Assembly (NCBI GenBank): GCA_023421735.1
Contig: JAEZSP010000067.1
Span: 1 to 51,186, forward strand
DNA length: 51,186 bases
Direction of reading: 5' to 3'
Source of the DNA: Bacillota bacterium
Lineage (GTDB): Bacteria > Bacillota_A > Clostridia > Christensenellales > Aristaeellaceae
Both the position numbers and the translations under genes were made by a program. Position 1 is the first letter of the stretch. Each line of letters begins with the position of its first letter. Below, piece by piece: positions 16,695 to 25,768 of this stretch. The notes below the pieces were generated by a model. It was not told the origin of the DNA. It saw only the letters and a program-made list of their open reading frames with translations, and made no database searches.

Positions 16695-19085
16695 TTACTT
16701 CCTGATCTCAGCTCCATATTCCGCTTCGACGGCTTTCAGGATCTTTTCCATGGCATTTCCGATCTCCGCATCGGTAAGCGTCCGATCCGCCGCGCGGAAC
16801 GTTATCGCGTAAGCGAGCGATTTCTTGTCCGCGCCCAATCGTGCGTCTCGGTAGACGTCAAACAGGCTCACATTCTCAAGAATGCGTCCACCCGCCTTGC
16901 GAATCGTTTCGAGGACCGTTCCTGCGCCCGCTTTTTCGTCCACGACGAGCGCGAGATCGCGGTTCACCGCCGGATACTTTGGCAACTCTTTGATCCCGTA
17001 AATCGGCACCGCAAGCATTTTCAGCGCGTCCAAATCAACCTCCGCGATGTACACGCGCACATCATCTAGGCCGAACCGCGCGGTCACGTCGGGGTGCATT
17101 TCGCCCATCTGCGCAAGAATCGCATTTTTTGCGCGAAGCATGGCCTTGCGCCCGGGATGATAATATCCGTCGCCCGCAGCCTCGATCTCCGCCTGTACGC
17201 CAAACAGTCCGAGCAGCCACACAACGGGATTTTTCAGCTTGTAAAAGTCGCAGCCCGCACCGTACATGCCCAGGCACAGGGTCAGCTTCTCTTCCGGCAA
17301 TTCGCCCGCCGCATTCGGCTTGAATACGTGCGAAAGCTCAAAGAGCATGCCCTCGGCGTTCCCCCGATTGACGTTCCCGGCGATCACGTCGAGCATGGTC
17401 GGCACCATCGTCGTCCGCATGACGGATGTGTCCTCGCCCAGCGGGTTCAAGATTTTGATCGGCTTCATCCGCCAATCGTCCGCCGTAAGAGCCAGCTTTT
17501 CCAGCCACTTTGGCGTAATGAACGAATAATCAAGCGTCTCATAAAATCCCATATCAGCAACCGCATGCCGTACGCGATCGACGAAAATCTGATTGTCAGA
17601 CCGCTTGCCCGGCATCGTCACCGCATCCATGAGCGTCGAGGAAATGTGCTCATACCCGTATAGCCTCAAAACCTCTTCCGCGATGTCCGCCTCGGATTCG
17701 ATGTCCCCGCGCCAAACCGGCGGCGTGCATACGAGCTGATCGCCAGAAACCTCCGTGTCGATCGAAAGCCTTGCAAGGATGTCCTCCATGGCCTCGCCCG
17801 GAATCTCGATCCCCGTCAGGGAACAAATCCGCTTCACGCTCGCCTCGACGGGCATGATCTCCTTCGGCGCGGGATTGCTGTCGTATGCGCCGGGCACGAC
17901 CTTGCCGCATTCGAGCATGTTCACCAGCATGCATGCGCGTTCGAGCGCCTCCATCGCCGTCGCCGGGCAAACGCCCTTCTCAAACCGCCCCGACGCCTCG
18001 GTGCGGATGCCGAGCTTGCGCGAGGTAAGCCGATTGTTCGTGCGGTCGAACGCCGCGCACTCGAACAGCACGCTTCCCGTTCCCTCCGTAATCTCCGACT
18101 CCTCGCCGCCCATGATGCCCGCAAGTCCTGTGGCGCGCTCCTGGTCCGCGATCACGAGCATGCTCTCGTCCAGCACATATTCCTTGCCGTCCAGCGTCGT
18201 CAGTTCCTCTCCCGGGCGTGCCCTGCGCACCACGATGGCGTGCTCCCGCACCTTCGAAAGGTCAAACGCGTGCATGGGATGCCCCGTCTCGAGCATCACA
18301 TAGTTCGTAATGTCCACCACGTTGTTGATCGGCCGCACGCCCGCGCCGTACAGGTATTCCCGCAGCCACTTGGGCGAAGGCGCGATCTTCACGTCCGTAA
18401 TCACCCGCGCACAGTAGCGCGGACACGCTTCGTCGTCCAGCACTTCAACCGACGCATAGTCCGAAAACGTCCCCTTGCCGTCCTCGACGACAGAGATTTC
18501 CGGCATGACGCAATATTCGGACAGTGCCGCCGCGCTCTCGCGCGCAATGCCCCACACGCTCAGGCAGTCCGGTCGGTTGGCGAGGATTTCGTAGTCCATC
18601 ACCGTGTCGCCCATCCCAAATTCGACCTTCACATCCGTTCCAAGGGGCAAATCGTTCGAAAGCTCCATGATCCCCTCGTCGCCGATGTGCGGATACAGTT
18701 CCGCCGGTACCTCAAGCTCCGGCCCGGAACACAGCATGCCGCGCGATTCCACGCCGCGAATCTTGCCCTTTTTGATCTTTCCGCCGGGAAGCTGCGCCCC
18801 GTCCAGCGCAACCGCAACAAGGATGCCCGCGCGCGCGTTCGGCGCACCGCATACGATCTGCAATTGCTCTTGCGCACCCACATCCACCATGCAGATATGC
18901 AGATGATCGGAATTCGGGTGATCCTCGCACGTCACGATTTTTCCGACGACCACGCCCTCGAACTGCGCGCCCGTCTCCTCCCAGCCCTCGACGGCGGTAC
19001 CCGTCCAAATCATCCGGTCGGCGTACTTCGCCGGATCGAGTTTGATGTCAACGTACTCCCTGAGCCATTTCATCGGTATTTTCAT
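16695..19085 (-). CDS. pheT: phenylalanyl-tRNA synthetase beta subunit
   Basis: This is the large subunit of the (alpha-beta)2 PheRS. The length is 796 residues, as expected. An N-terminal tRNA-binding OB domain spans about 40-150 (VVGKIVTCEDHPNSDHLHICMV). B3/B4 editing and B5 domains follow (VVDITNYVMLETGHPMHAFD; RPDCLS), and a C-terminal anticodon-binding FDX-ACB domain is at about 700-796 (KYPAVNRDLALVVDE). It starts 12 nt after pheS within the T-box-controlled transcript. Confidence 0.97.
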   Translation of the reverse strand: MKIPMKWLREYVDIKLDPAKYADRMIWTGTAVEGWEETGAQFEGVVVGKIVTCEDHPNSDHLHICMVDVGAQEQLQIVCGAPNARAGILVAVALDGAQLPGGKIKKGKIRGVESRGMLCSGPELEVPAELYPHIGDEGIMELSNDLPLGTDVKVEFGMGDTVMDYEILANRPDCLSVWGIARESAAALSEYCVMPEISVVEDGKGTFSDYASVEVLDDEACPRYCARVITDVKIAPSPKWLREYLYGAGVRPINNVVDITNYVMLETGHPMHAFDLSKVREHAIVVRRARPGEELTTLDGKEYVLDESMLVIADQERATGLAGIMGGEESEITEGTGSVLFECAAFDRTNNRLTSRKLGIRTEASGRFEKGVCPATAMEALERACMLVNMLECGKVVPGAYDSNPAPKEIMPVEASVKRICSLTGIEIPGEAMEDILARLSIDTEVSGDQLVCTPPVWRGDIESEADIAEEVLRLYGYEHISSTLMDAVTMPGKRSDNQIFVDRVRHAVADMGFYETLDYSFITPKWLEKLALTADDWRMKPIKILNPLGEDTSVMRTTMVPTMLDVIAGNVNRGNAEGMLFELSHVFKPNAAGELPEEKLTLCLGMYGAGCDFYKLKNPVVWLLGLFGVQAEIEAAGDGYYHPGRKAMLRAKNAILAQMGEMHPDVTARFGLDDVRVYIAEVDLDALKMLAVPIYGIKELPKYPAVNRDLALVVDEKAGAGTVLETIRKAGGRILENVSLFDVYRDARLGADKKSLAYAITFRAADRTLTDAEIGNAMEKILKAVEAEYGAEIRK

Positions 19086-19097
19086 TGCGTTCCCCCC

Positions 19098-20120
19098 TTA
19101 TCGGAACTGCGCGAGGTAGCGCAGGTCGTTCTCGTACATGATGCGCATGTTCGGAATGTTGTACTTGAGCTGCGTAATGCGCTCGATGCCCATGCCGAAT
19201 GCGAACCCGGAATACTTCTTGGAGTCGATGCCGCACATCTCGAGCACCTTGGGATTGACCATCCCCGAACCAAGGACTTCTAGCCAGCCCGTTCCCTTGC
19301 AGACCCGGCAGCCCGCGCCGCCGCAGTTCGCGCAGGTAAGATCGACCTCGGCAGACGGCTCCGTGAACGGGAAAAACGACGGGCGGAACCGCGTGGTAAT
19401 CCCCTCGCGGAACATCGCACGCGCGAATTCGTCCAGCGTCCCCTTGAGGTCGCCCATCGAAATGCCCTCGTCGATCACCAGCCCCTCCATCTGGTGGAAC
19501 ACCGGCGAATGCGTGGCGTCCGCCTCGTCCGCGCGATACGTCCTGCCGGGGCAGATGATGCGGATCGGCGGCTTGCGGGTCGTCATCACGCGCGCCTGGA
19601 CGGGCGATGTCTGCGAACGGAGCACGATGTTTTCGTCCACATAAAAGGTATCCTGCATGTCGCGCGCCGGATGGTTTTTCGGAATGTTCAGCAGTTCGAA
19701 GTTGTATTTGTCAAATTCGACTTCCGGCCCTTCCACCACCTCGTACCCCATGCCGACGAAAATATCGATCATCTTCTCAAGCGCCATGTTCATGGGGTTC
19801 ATCGCGCCAAACGTGCGCGCCGCGCCGGGCATCGTCACATCGATCGCCTCGCGGGCAAGCCGGGCTTCCTTCTCCGCCGCCGCCAACGTCTCCATGCGCG
19901 CCGAAAGCGCCATTTCAATCGCCTCCCGCGCGTCGTTCACCATCTGCCCGACCTTCGGGCGCTCTTCCGGCGAAAGTTTGCCCATGCCGCGCAATAGCGC
20001 GGTCAGTTCGCCCTTCTTACCCAACACCCGCACGCGGATCTCATCGAGTTGCGCGCTTGTTGTCGCAACACCGATCTCGTGAATCGCCTTTTCCCGTATC
20101 TCCCGCAACATCTCTTCCAT
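19098..20120 (-). CDS. pheS: phenylalanyl-tRNA synthetase alpha subunit
   Basis: The catalytic class II subunit has 340 residues from the ATG at 20120, preceded by AGGAGGGG. The N-terminal coiled coil (about 1-85) binds tRNA. The class II core shows HPARDMQDTFYV, motif 2 GRTYRADEADATHSPVFHQ and motif 3 at the end (GFAFGMGIERITQLKY). A Cys-rich stretch CANCGGAGCRVCKGTGW lies near residue 270. Expression is controlled by the T-box leader upstream. Confidence 0.97.
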   Translation of the reverse strand: MEEMLREIREKAIHEIGVATTSAQLDEIRVRVLGKKGELTALLRGMGKLSPEERPKVGQMVNDAREAIEMALSARMETLAAAEKEARLAREAIDVTMPGAARTFGAMNPMNMALEKMIDIFVGMGYEVVEGPEVEFDKYNFELLNIPKNHPARDMQDTFYVDENIVLRSQTSPVQARVMTTRKPPIRIICPGRTYRADEADATHSPVFHQMEGLVIDEGISMGDLKGTLDEFARAMFREGITTRFRPSFFPFTEPSAEVDLTCANCGGAGCRVCKGTGWLEVLGSGMVNPKVLEMCGIDSKKYSGFAFGMGIERITQLKYNIPNMRIMYENDLRYLAQFR

Positions 20121-20137
20121 CTGAACCCCTCCTTGTG

Positions 20138-20395
20138 AAAAAAAGAAGCTCCGCCCACAGAAAGGGGCGAAGCAATGCTCGCGATACCACCCAGATTCGT
20201 CTGGCGAAAACCGCCAAACCTCGGGATCCAATAACGTGGATCAATCCGTCCCCGCCTACCACGAATGCTTCAGCCGGGATGCTCGGGAGTGAACTTCACG
20301 CCGCCCAACATCCACCGCACTTCCAGCCATGGTGCGGTTTCTCTGCCGGATGTCCGTTCGACGCTACTCTCTCCGTCATCGCGCATCTCTATTTG
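20138..20395 (-). promoter_or_regulatory. T-box riboswitch (Phe) upstream of pheST
   Basis: The leader transcript, about 260 nt, carries the T-box core (GGGTGGTATCGCG on the minus strand, at about 20181-20193) followed by an intrinsic terminator: stem around 20148-20156 with 20165-20173, then TTTTTTT. Uncharged tRNA-Phe pairing would favour the antiterminator. An AGAGAGTAG sequence near the 5' end fits the stem I S-turn. A candidate specifier TTC followed by A (Phe codon) lies at 20291-20293. The specifier assignment is inferred without a folded model. Confidence 0.9.
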
Positions 20396-20401
20396 CATCA
20401 A

Positions 20402-20430
20402 AGTATAGCACGCCGCAGGCCGGTTTGCAA
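20402..20430 (-). promoter_or_regulatory. promoter of the pheST T-box transcript
   Basis: On the minus strand TTGCAA (20425-20430) and TATACT (20402-20407) are separated by 17 bp. Confidence 0.8.
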
Positions 20431-20510
20431 TCCGCGCGTAATTTTTTAACAGGAACGATCCGCCAAAGCCTCTTGCGTGGTGGTTCACGCCTGCGCGCGG
20501 TTGCCTTCGC

Positions 20511-20804
20511 TTATTCTTTGATCTCGTAGTCGCACGACACGGAACCGCTGCGCGCCTCGTGCATGCCCGCCTTGACGGGCAGGTGCGCGGGATGGGTCAA
20601 ATACGCCTTGTAGGCGTCCCAGCTTTCAAATGATGTAATGAGCGCAAGGTTATAGGAGCGTTCGGACCCGAGTTCATCACCGCCTGCCTCCACGTCAACC
20701 AGTCCGGGAATTTTCCCCTTCATGCCGTAGAAAGCCGCCACGAGCGCGGGAATCTTCTTCTTGTATTCGTCCTTGATCATGTATAAAACCACATGCCGAA
20801 TCAT
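20511..20804 (-). CDS. Dabb (stress-responsive alpha/beta barrel) protein
   Basis: The gene encodes 97 residues. I chose the ATG at 20804 over the ATG at 20810 because GGAGGA lies 6 nt before it. The start MIRHVVLYMIKDEY, the central IPGLVDVEAGGDELGSERSYNLALI and the late THPAHLPV fit the dimeric Dabb fold. Members are small cytosolic proteins often induced by stress; some are enzymes, but no catalytic role can be assigned here. It is divergent from the gene at 20907, and the two -10 regions lie about 40 bp apart. Confidence 0.85.
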   Translation of the reverse strand: MIRHVVLYMIKDEYKKKIPALVAAFYGMKGKIPGLVDVEAGGDELGSERSYNLALITSFESWDAYKAYLTHPAHLPVKAGMHEARSGSVSCDYEIKE

Positions 20805-20845
20805 ATTCATTCCTCCGTTTCTCGGCCGATTATATCATATACGCC

Positions 20846-20875
20846 TTGCAAAGCGATAGTCCAAAATCGTATAAT
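20846..20875 (+). promoter_or_regulatory. promoter of the TIM-barrel-like gene
   Basis: TTGCAA (20846-20851) and TATAAT (20870-20875) are separated by 18 bp. The -10 box overlaps the upstream ATG at 20874, which rules that ATG out as the start codon of this transcript. Confidence 0.75.
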
Positions 20876-20906
20876 GAGCAAAACAATGCGATTGCGAGGG
20901 ATTCCG

Positions 20907-21935
20907 TTGAAACGATATATGTTCGGCCTCGATCCAAGGAATTTTCTGGGCTCCGCAAAAAAACTCCGCAGCCTGGGATATGATGCGGTCGTGCTCTCTG
21001 CCGGAAACGCCGATGCCTTTCGCGCGGCGCAGGATGCGGGGCTCGAGACGTGGCTCTGCTTTGGCGCGCACGCCATGGGCGACTTTTCGCAGGCGGAATA
21101 TGGCGCGAAGGACGCGCAAGGTGCGGACGCTCCTTGGTTCGGCTCCGCTTGCCCGAACGCACGGGACGTGAATGACTACAATTTGGATGCGGCGCTTGCC
21201 TTTGCCGTAAAAATTCACGGCTTGACCGGCATCTTCGTCGACGGGGCGCGCTTCGCCTCCTTTGCCTCCGAGGAAGGCGCCCGCTCCTTCTTCGGCTGTT
21301 TCTGCGATCGGTGCATGGAAATGATGCCCGATGCGCAGGCCGCGCGCTCCGGCATCGCACAGCTGATGGACTATCTGGACGGCGCGGACGGCGATATCCC
21401 CGCGATCCGCGTAGCCATGGAAACCTGGTTCGATTTTCGCGCCGCATGCGTGAAGACGTACATGAAATCCTTTTCCGCTCGCGCGCATGCCGCGGGCCTC
21501 AAGGCGGGCGCATTCGTGTTCGCGCCGTCCCTCTGGTATTACGTCGGTCAGCGTCCGGATGCGCTCACCTCCCTCGACGTCGCCTCCCCCATGCTCTACC
21601 GCGCCTATCCGCACGCCTCCGGCACCGCATGCCTTTCACATGAGTGGGCTGCGTTTCACGCGCTTCTTTCACACGCGCAGCGCCCTGCTGACGAAGTCGC
21701 AAGCATGCTGTTTGACATCTCGTTCCTGTCGGATGACCCCATGTCCGGGTTTTCCCCGGAGCACGTCGGTTTCGAGACAAAGGCCGCGCGTGCACAGCTT
21801 CCTCCCTCCGTCCTTCTCGCGCCCATCGTTCAGACAGAGGACGTGCAACTTTCGGAAACGGTTTCCGCCGTCATGAACGCAGGCGCAGATGCCTGCGGCG
21901 AATTTCTATATGCGCAGAAATTCCCGGAGGCCTGA
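20907..21935 (+). CDS. hypothetical protein, glycoside-hydrolase-like barrel
   Basis: The gene encodes 342 residues from a TTG start at 20907, which has GAGGGA 5 nt upstream; earlier ATGs overlap the promoter. The sequence looks like a beta/alpha barrel: MKRYMFGLDPRNFLGSAKKL, then ETWLCFGAHAMGDF, GIFVDGARFASF, a CFCDRCMEMM Cys pair, AGLKAGAFVFAPSLWYYVG and SLDVASPMLYRAY. This order resembles putative glycosidases of the DUF4015/GH-like type, with acidic residues on several strands. I cannot name a substrate. It sits 1 nt before the next gene. Confidence 0.7.
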   Translation: MKRYMFGLDPRNFLGSAKKLRSLGYDAVVLSAGNADAFRAAQDAGLETWLCFGAHAMGDFSQAEYGAKDAQGADAPWFGSACPNARDVNDYNLDAALAFAVKIHGLTGIFVDGARFASFASEEGARSFFGCFCDRCMEMMPDAQAARSGIAQLMDYLDGADGDIPAIRVAMETWFDFRAACVKTYMKSFSARAHAAGLKAGAFVFAPSLWYYVGQRPDALTSLDVASPMLYRAYPHASGTACLSHEWAAFHALLSHAQRPADEVASMLFDISFLSDDPMSGFSPEHVGFETKAARAQLPPSVLLAPIVQTEDVQLSETVSAVMNAGADACGEFLYAQKFPEA

Positions 21936-21936
21936 T

Positions 21937-22332
21937 ATGTTTGAAAAGGATTTTATCATGCGCCAGATTTCGCTCATGGTGCAGGTCGCCGCGCAGATGA
22001 TGTTCGGAAAGCGCCAGCCCGTTTATATCGAAGAAGACGCCCAGACCCCGACGGACGGCGACCTCCTGCACGCGAAAATTATGAGGCTTCTTGCGGAAAA
22101 GAAATACAACGAAGCAGAGGACGCACTGTTTGACAACATTGATGCCGGAATCCCGCGCATCACCGAAATTGCAACGGAATTTTACTATCAACTCAGCCTG
22201 TTTCATGACGACGAGCTGGAGGCCGCTGGCTTCTCCCGCGCGGAAATCGACCAGGGCTTGTCGGATTTTATGTCCCGTTGCGGCATCTCGCTCCCCATTT
22301 CCGTAGAAATGACAAAACAGACTTTGGAATAA
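21937..22332 (+). CDS. DUF6483-like hypothetical protein
   Basis: The gene encodes 131 residues and starts 1 nt after the previous stop, with GGAGG upstream. The N-terminus MFEKDFIMRQISLMVQVAAQ and the helical remainder (HAKIMRLLAEKKYNEAEDALFD) match small all-helical proteins known from Clostridia as DUF6483. The function is unknown. The stop codon lies in the loop of the terminator. Confidence 0.7.
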   Translation: MFEKDFIMRQISLMVQVAAQMMFGKRQPVYIEEDAQTPTDGDLLHAKIMRLLAEKKYNEAEDALFDNIDAGIPRITEIATEFYYQLSLFHDDELEAAGFSRAEIDQGLSDFMSRCGISLPISVEMTKQTLE

Positions 22333-22350
22333 AACCAAAGTCTGTTTTTT
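22314..22350. terminator. bidirectional terminator
   Basis: A 14-bp perfect stem (22314-22327 with 22335-22348) with a T-run on both strands separates convergent genes. The plus-strand gene stop is inside the loop. Confidence 0.9.
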
Positions 22351-22366
22351 GCAAACCGAAGTTTGT

Positions 22367-23878
22367 TTATGCTTTTTCGAACCGAATCACGTTCCAGGAG
22401 AGCGCCGGCACCGTGACCTCCGCCCTGCCGCCGTCCTCGCGCCCGCCCGGGCCTGCGCTCGGCGCGACATTCGCGGGATTTTCCTCGGTGTTGATCGCCT
22501 TCACGTCAGAATGCTTCAGGACAATGTGCTCCTTGATCCGCATATTCCCAAACGCGCGCAGGTCAACATCCAGTTGGAAGTCGCTTGTCATATCCCGGTT
22601 CACACAGAAAACGGTCACGTTCCCCGCGTCGTCCATCGTCGCAGTTGCGTCTATGAGCGGCACTTTTTCGTAATCCGCACAGTCGTAAACCGGCGTATCC
22701 ACGATGGCTTTGAGCGATGTCCCGCGTCCGTACTTTGAAACCTGCATGTACGGATAATACGTCGGCTGTGCCCATGCGCCCCCGCCCGTGCGCGTCATGA
22801 TCGGCGCGATCACGTTGACCAGCTGTGCCAAGCAGGCGATCTTCACGCGATCTGCGTTGCGCAGGAGCGTGATAAGCATCGATCCGGTCAAAAGCGCGTC
22901 TTCGAAGTTGTAAATATCCTCGAGAATCGGCAGCGCGCGTCCCCACTTCTCCCGCTTCCAAATTTCTTGATCCTGCTCACGCGAGTGATACCACACGTTC
23001 CATTCGTCAAACGACAGGTTCACCGTCTTTTTCGAATGCTTTTTGCCCTTCACGCTGTCGCAAATGCAAACGACGGTGCGGATGAAATCGTCCATGTCCA
23101 TCGTACGCGCGAGGAAGCCGGGCGTATCGTTGGTGGGATTTCCATAATAGCGGTGCAGCGATACATAGTCGATGGCATCGTAGCATTCACTGAGCATCTG
23201 GTATTCCCAGTCGCCAAACGTGGGCATCTGCGAACTTGATGAGCCGCACGCGACCAATTCGATAGTTGGATCGACCCACTTCATCATCTTGCCCGCCTCG
23301 TTCGCAATCCGCCCGTACTCGTAGGCCGTCTTGTGCTCCATCTGCCAAGGCCCGTCCATCTCATTCCCAAGACACCACAGTTTGATTCCCAACGGATTCT
23401 CCCTGCCGTTTTGACGCCGCAGATCCGACCATGCCGTTCCGCCGGGATGGTTCGCGTATTCCACAACGTTGCGTGCCGCGTCCGCGTTTCGCGTCCCAAG
23501 GTTGATGGAGTACATGGGCGACGTCCCCGCCTTGTCGCACCATTCGCAGAATTCGTGCAGCCCGACCTCGTTCGTCTCTGTCGTAAACCACGCGAGATCG
23601 AGCCGCTTTGGACGCTTGTCGCGCGGGCCGATTGAGTCTTCCCAGTTGAACCCGGAAACAAAGTTTCCGCCCGGGTAACGCACGACCGGCACGTCAATCC
23701 CCTTCACCATTTGGATCACGTCCCCCCGGAACCCGAGCTCGTCCGCCGTTTCGTGACCCGGTTCGTAGATCCCGCCGTAAACCGCCCGCCCAAGATGCTC
23801 GATAAACGAGCCATAGATGCGCGGGTCGATCTTTCCGACCACATAATCGCGGTCCAATACCATGGAAGCCTTTTTCAT
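22367..23878 (-). CDS. abfA: alpha-L-arabinofuranosidase, GH51 family
   Basis: This cytosolic retaining enzyme removes arabinofuranose from arabinoxylan or arabinan oligosaccharides. The length is 503 residues, normal for GH51. The acid/base is E173 in CLGNEMDGPW and the nucleophile E292 in LSFDEWNVWYH, close to the spacing in the Geobacillus enzyme. VVRYPGGNFVSGFNW is the usual N-terminal motif. No signal peptide is present. It is the last gene of a six-gene operon, 13 nt after the zinc-ribbon/TPR gene, a setting not typical for sugar utilisation. Confidence 0.95.
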   Translation of the reverse strand: MKKASMVLDRDYVVGKIDPRIYGSFIEHLGRAVYGGIYEPGHETADELGFRGDVIQMVKGIDVPVVRYPGGNFVSGFNWEDSIGPRDKRPKRLDLAWFTTETNEVGLHEFCEWCDKAGTSPMYSINLGTRNADAARNVVEYANHPGGTAWSDLRRQNGRENPLGIKLWCLGNEMDGPWQMEHKTAYEYGRIANEAGKMMKWVDPTIELVACGSSSSQMPTFGDWEYQMLSECYDAIDYVSLHRYYGNPTNDTPGFLARTMDMDDFIRTVVCICDSVKGKKHSKKTVNLSFDEWNVWYHSREQDQEIWKREKWGRALPILEDIYNFEDALLTGSMLITLLRNADRVKIACLAQLVNVIAPIMTRTGGGAWAQPTYYPYMQVSKYGRGTSLKAIVDTPVYDCADYEKVPLIDATATMDDAGNVTVFCVNRDMTSDFQLDVDLRAFGNMRIKEHIVLKHSDVKAINTEENPANVAPSAGPGGREDGGRAEVTVPALSWNVIRFEKA

Positions 23879-23891
23879 TTGTACCCCTCCG

Positions 23892-24917
23892 TCAGTTTTT
23901 CAGCCGTTCGTCCGCCGTGCGCTCGTACCCCTCATCGACGAGCGCCTTCGCATCGTCCGGCATGTGATCATAGCCCCCGTAGAGGCCCATGAACGTGTTG
24001 TAATACTCCGCATTGTCCGGCTCCAGCGCAATGAGCTTTTTCACCGCAGCGATGGCCTTGGCGGTGTTCCCGCCCTGTATATACGAATTTGCGGCATAGA
24101 TCGCATATCCCACATTGTTCGCGTCTTTGGTCAGCGCCACGTCGTAATAGCGCCCCGCTTCCGCATATTGTCCCGCGCTGTACGCATCTGCGCCAAGGCT
24201 TGCATACGCGGAGGGCGACCATGCGAGGTCCAACTGCGCCAACACGCGCTGCGCGTTCGACGTGAACGCCCATGTGAGCACGATCGTCAGCGTCACCGCA
24301 AGCAATATCGTCCCGACGATTCCCCGCACATGGCGCATGAAAAAGCTCTGGCTTTCCGGCTCCTCGTACGGACTCGTTCGACGCGCAGGTCGCCTGGGCG
24401 GACGGTCGTATTCGTCCTCGTCATATGCCATCTCTCCGCGCACTGAAAATAAGTTCTCCGGGTCAATCGTCTCGTTGCGCCGCGGAACCAACGTGCTCGG
24501 TCGCCCGTTCGGCGCAGGACGCTTGCGCGTGAGCGTCGGCGGCCGCCTGACTTCTTCCTTGGGCCGCGCATAGGGACTGTCGTCGCTCTTGGGCTTTTCG
24601 TTTGCCTTTGCGTCAAAAATCCGTTCCCGCATACGCGGCTGTGTGCGTTGCAGGTCTGGCCAATCTTCCTCATACAGCCTGCGCACCCGCTCGCGCCGCG
24701 CGAAAAAATCCGGCTCGTCGTCAAACGCATCGTCCAGATCCTCCGGCTCATCCTCGTGTTCTTTCGGCGCAAACGTCTCCTCCGGCGCATTCTTTTTCCG
24801 ATATATTTTGATGTCTTCCGCGGGCTCCTGCACGTCCGAATCGGGCAAAAGCTCCCCACATCTCGAGCAGAATAGCCGGATTCCCGGGTTCTCCCGTCCG
24901 CAATTCGGGCACTTCAT
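23892..24917 (-). CDS. zinc-ribbon, membrane-anchored TPR protein
   Basis: The gene encodes 341 residues; the ATG at 24917 is preferred (MKCPNCGRENP). It begins with a CxxC-x11-CxxC zinc ribbon (CPNCGRENPGIRLFCSRCG), followed by a long charged, Arg/Asp/Glu/Pro-rich region (about 25-195), one transmembrane segment (about 197-217, VGTILLAVTLTIVLTWAF), and TPR-like helices outside (GADAYSAGQYAEAGRYYDVA, SYIQGGNTAKAIAAVKKLIA). The function is unknown; such proteins may scaffold envelope complexes. It lies 29 nt after the next upstream gene. Confidence 0.75.
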   Translation of the reverse strand: MKCPNCGRENPGIRLFCSRCGELLPDSDVQEPAEDIKIYRKKNAPEETFAPKEHEDEPEDLDDAFDDEPDFFARRERVRRLYEEDWPDLQRTQPRMRERIFDAKANEKPKSDDSPYARPKEEVRRPPTLTRKRPAPNGRPSTLVPRRNETIDPENLFSVRGEMAYDEDEYDRPPRRPARRTSPYEEPESQSFFMRHVRGIVGTILLAVTLTIVLTWAFTSNAQRVLAQLDLAWSPSAYASLGADAYSAGQYAEAGRYYDVALTKDANNVGYAIYAANSYIQGGNTAKAIAAVKKLIALEPDNAEYYNTFMGLYGGYDHMPDDAKALVDEGYERTADERLKN

Positions 24918-24946
24918 GCGCATCCGCCTCCGATTCGGTCTTTATT

Positions 24947-25768
24947 TTAGCCCTCTTGTTCCGGGTCTTCGCGCAACCGCTCGAAGTCCGGATCCCCGTA
25001 AAACTGTCGTTCCTCGCCCGGTTCACCGCCGAGCGCTTCCATGGCATTGCGAACCTCCATGTAATCGAAATAGGTGAGGTCGCTCATCCCGTAAATCGCC
25101 TCAAGCGGCCCGAGCAGTGCCTCATCCCCCAGGCGCGCGGCATAGGTCGCGTGCAATGCGCGTTTCTCGTGATCCGCCAATAACCGTTCTGTCAATAACG
25201 CCGCGGTCTTTTCGATTCCGGGATACGCGCACAGGACGTCCAAAATCGCCTCGCGCCCGGCTTCGTCCGCCCCTTCGTATCGTTCGAAAAGCGGTTCCAC
25301 AACGCCGTACCCCGCGGCCTTCAGCCAATCGGCCGCTTCGTTTGAAATCTCGCCGCCCAAAAGAAGCGTATCCGCGGCGAGCATTTCAATGCCCTTCGCC
25401 TCCATGTCAAAGAGGAGCCGCAGCGCCGTCCCCCGCGTTTCCTCGTCGTATGCTGTGTTTGATGCAACTTCGGCAAGCGCGCCCGCGCAATTCTTCGTCT
25501 TCGCAATCCGCCTGTACAGCGGCTCCGGGACGCTCAGATGCGACTTTCCATATGCTGCGAGGTTTTCCACGAGCTCGTTCGGCGTCATTGCGGCGAAGTA
25601 TTCGTCCGGCGTTCGCCCGCCAAGTTCCGCGTCGTCCGCCTTCAGCCACTTTTTCACCGTCTCGTTCAACGCGCCTTCCAGCTCGTCCTCCTTCAGATTC
25701 GCCAAATCCTTTAAAGATTTCGCCGCAAACGCCATATATTTTTTGTCAAAATCAATCAGCTTCGCCAT
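24947..25768 (-). CDS. hypothetical alpha-helical protein
   Basis: The gene encodes 273 residues from the ATG at 25768 with GGGGAGGG upstream; it overlaps the previous gene by 17 nt. The sequence is acidic and helix-rich, with Leu/Ala-rich repeats that may form HEAT-like hairpins (TRGTALRLLFDMEAKGIEML, REAILDVLCAYPGIEKTAAL). No enzyme motif is seen. Tight coupling to the TPR gene suggests a shared complex, which is inference. Confidence 0.65.
   Translation of the reverse strand: MAKLIDFDKKYMAFAAKSLKDLANLKEDELEGALNETVKKWLKADDAELGGRTPDEYFAAMTPNELVENLAAYGKSHLSVPEPLYRRIAKTKNCAGALAEVASNTAYDEETRGTALRLLFDMEAKGIEMLAADTLLLGGEISNEAADWLKAAGYGVVEPLFERYEGADEAGREAILDVLCAYPGIEKTAALLTERLLADHEKRALHATYAARLGDEALLGPLEAIYGMSDLTYFDYMEVRNAMEALGGEPGEERQFYGDPDFERLREDPEQEG

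Noticed and set aside
18240..19283. Plus-strand open frame opposite pheT and pheS
   Set aside because: Both pheT and pheS motifs are clear on the other strand; the frame is a shadow.
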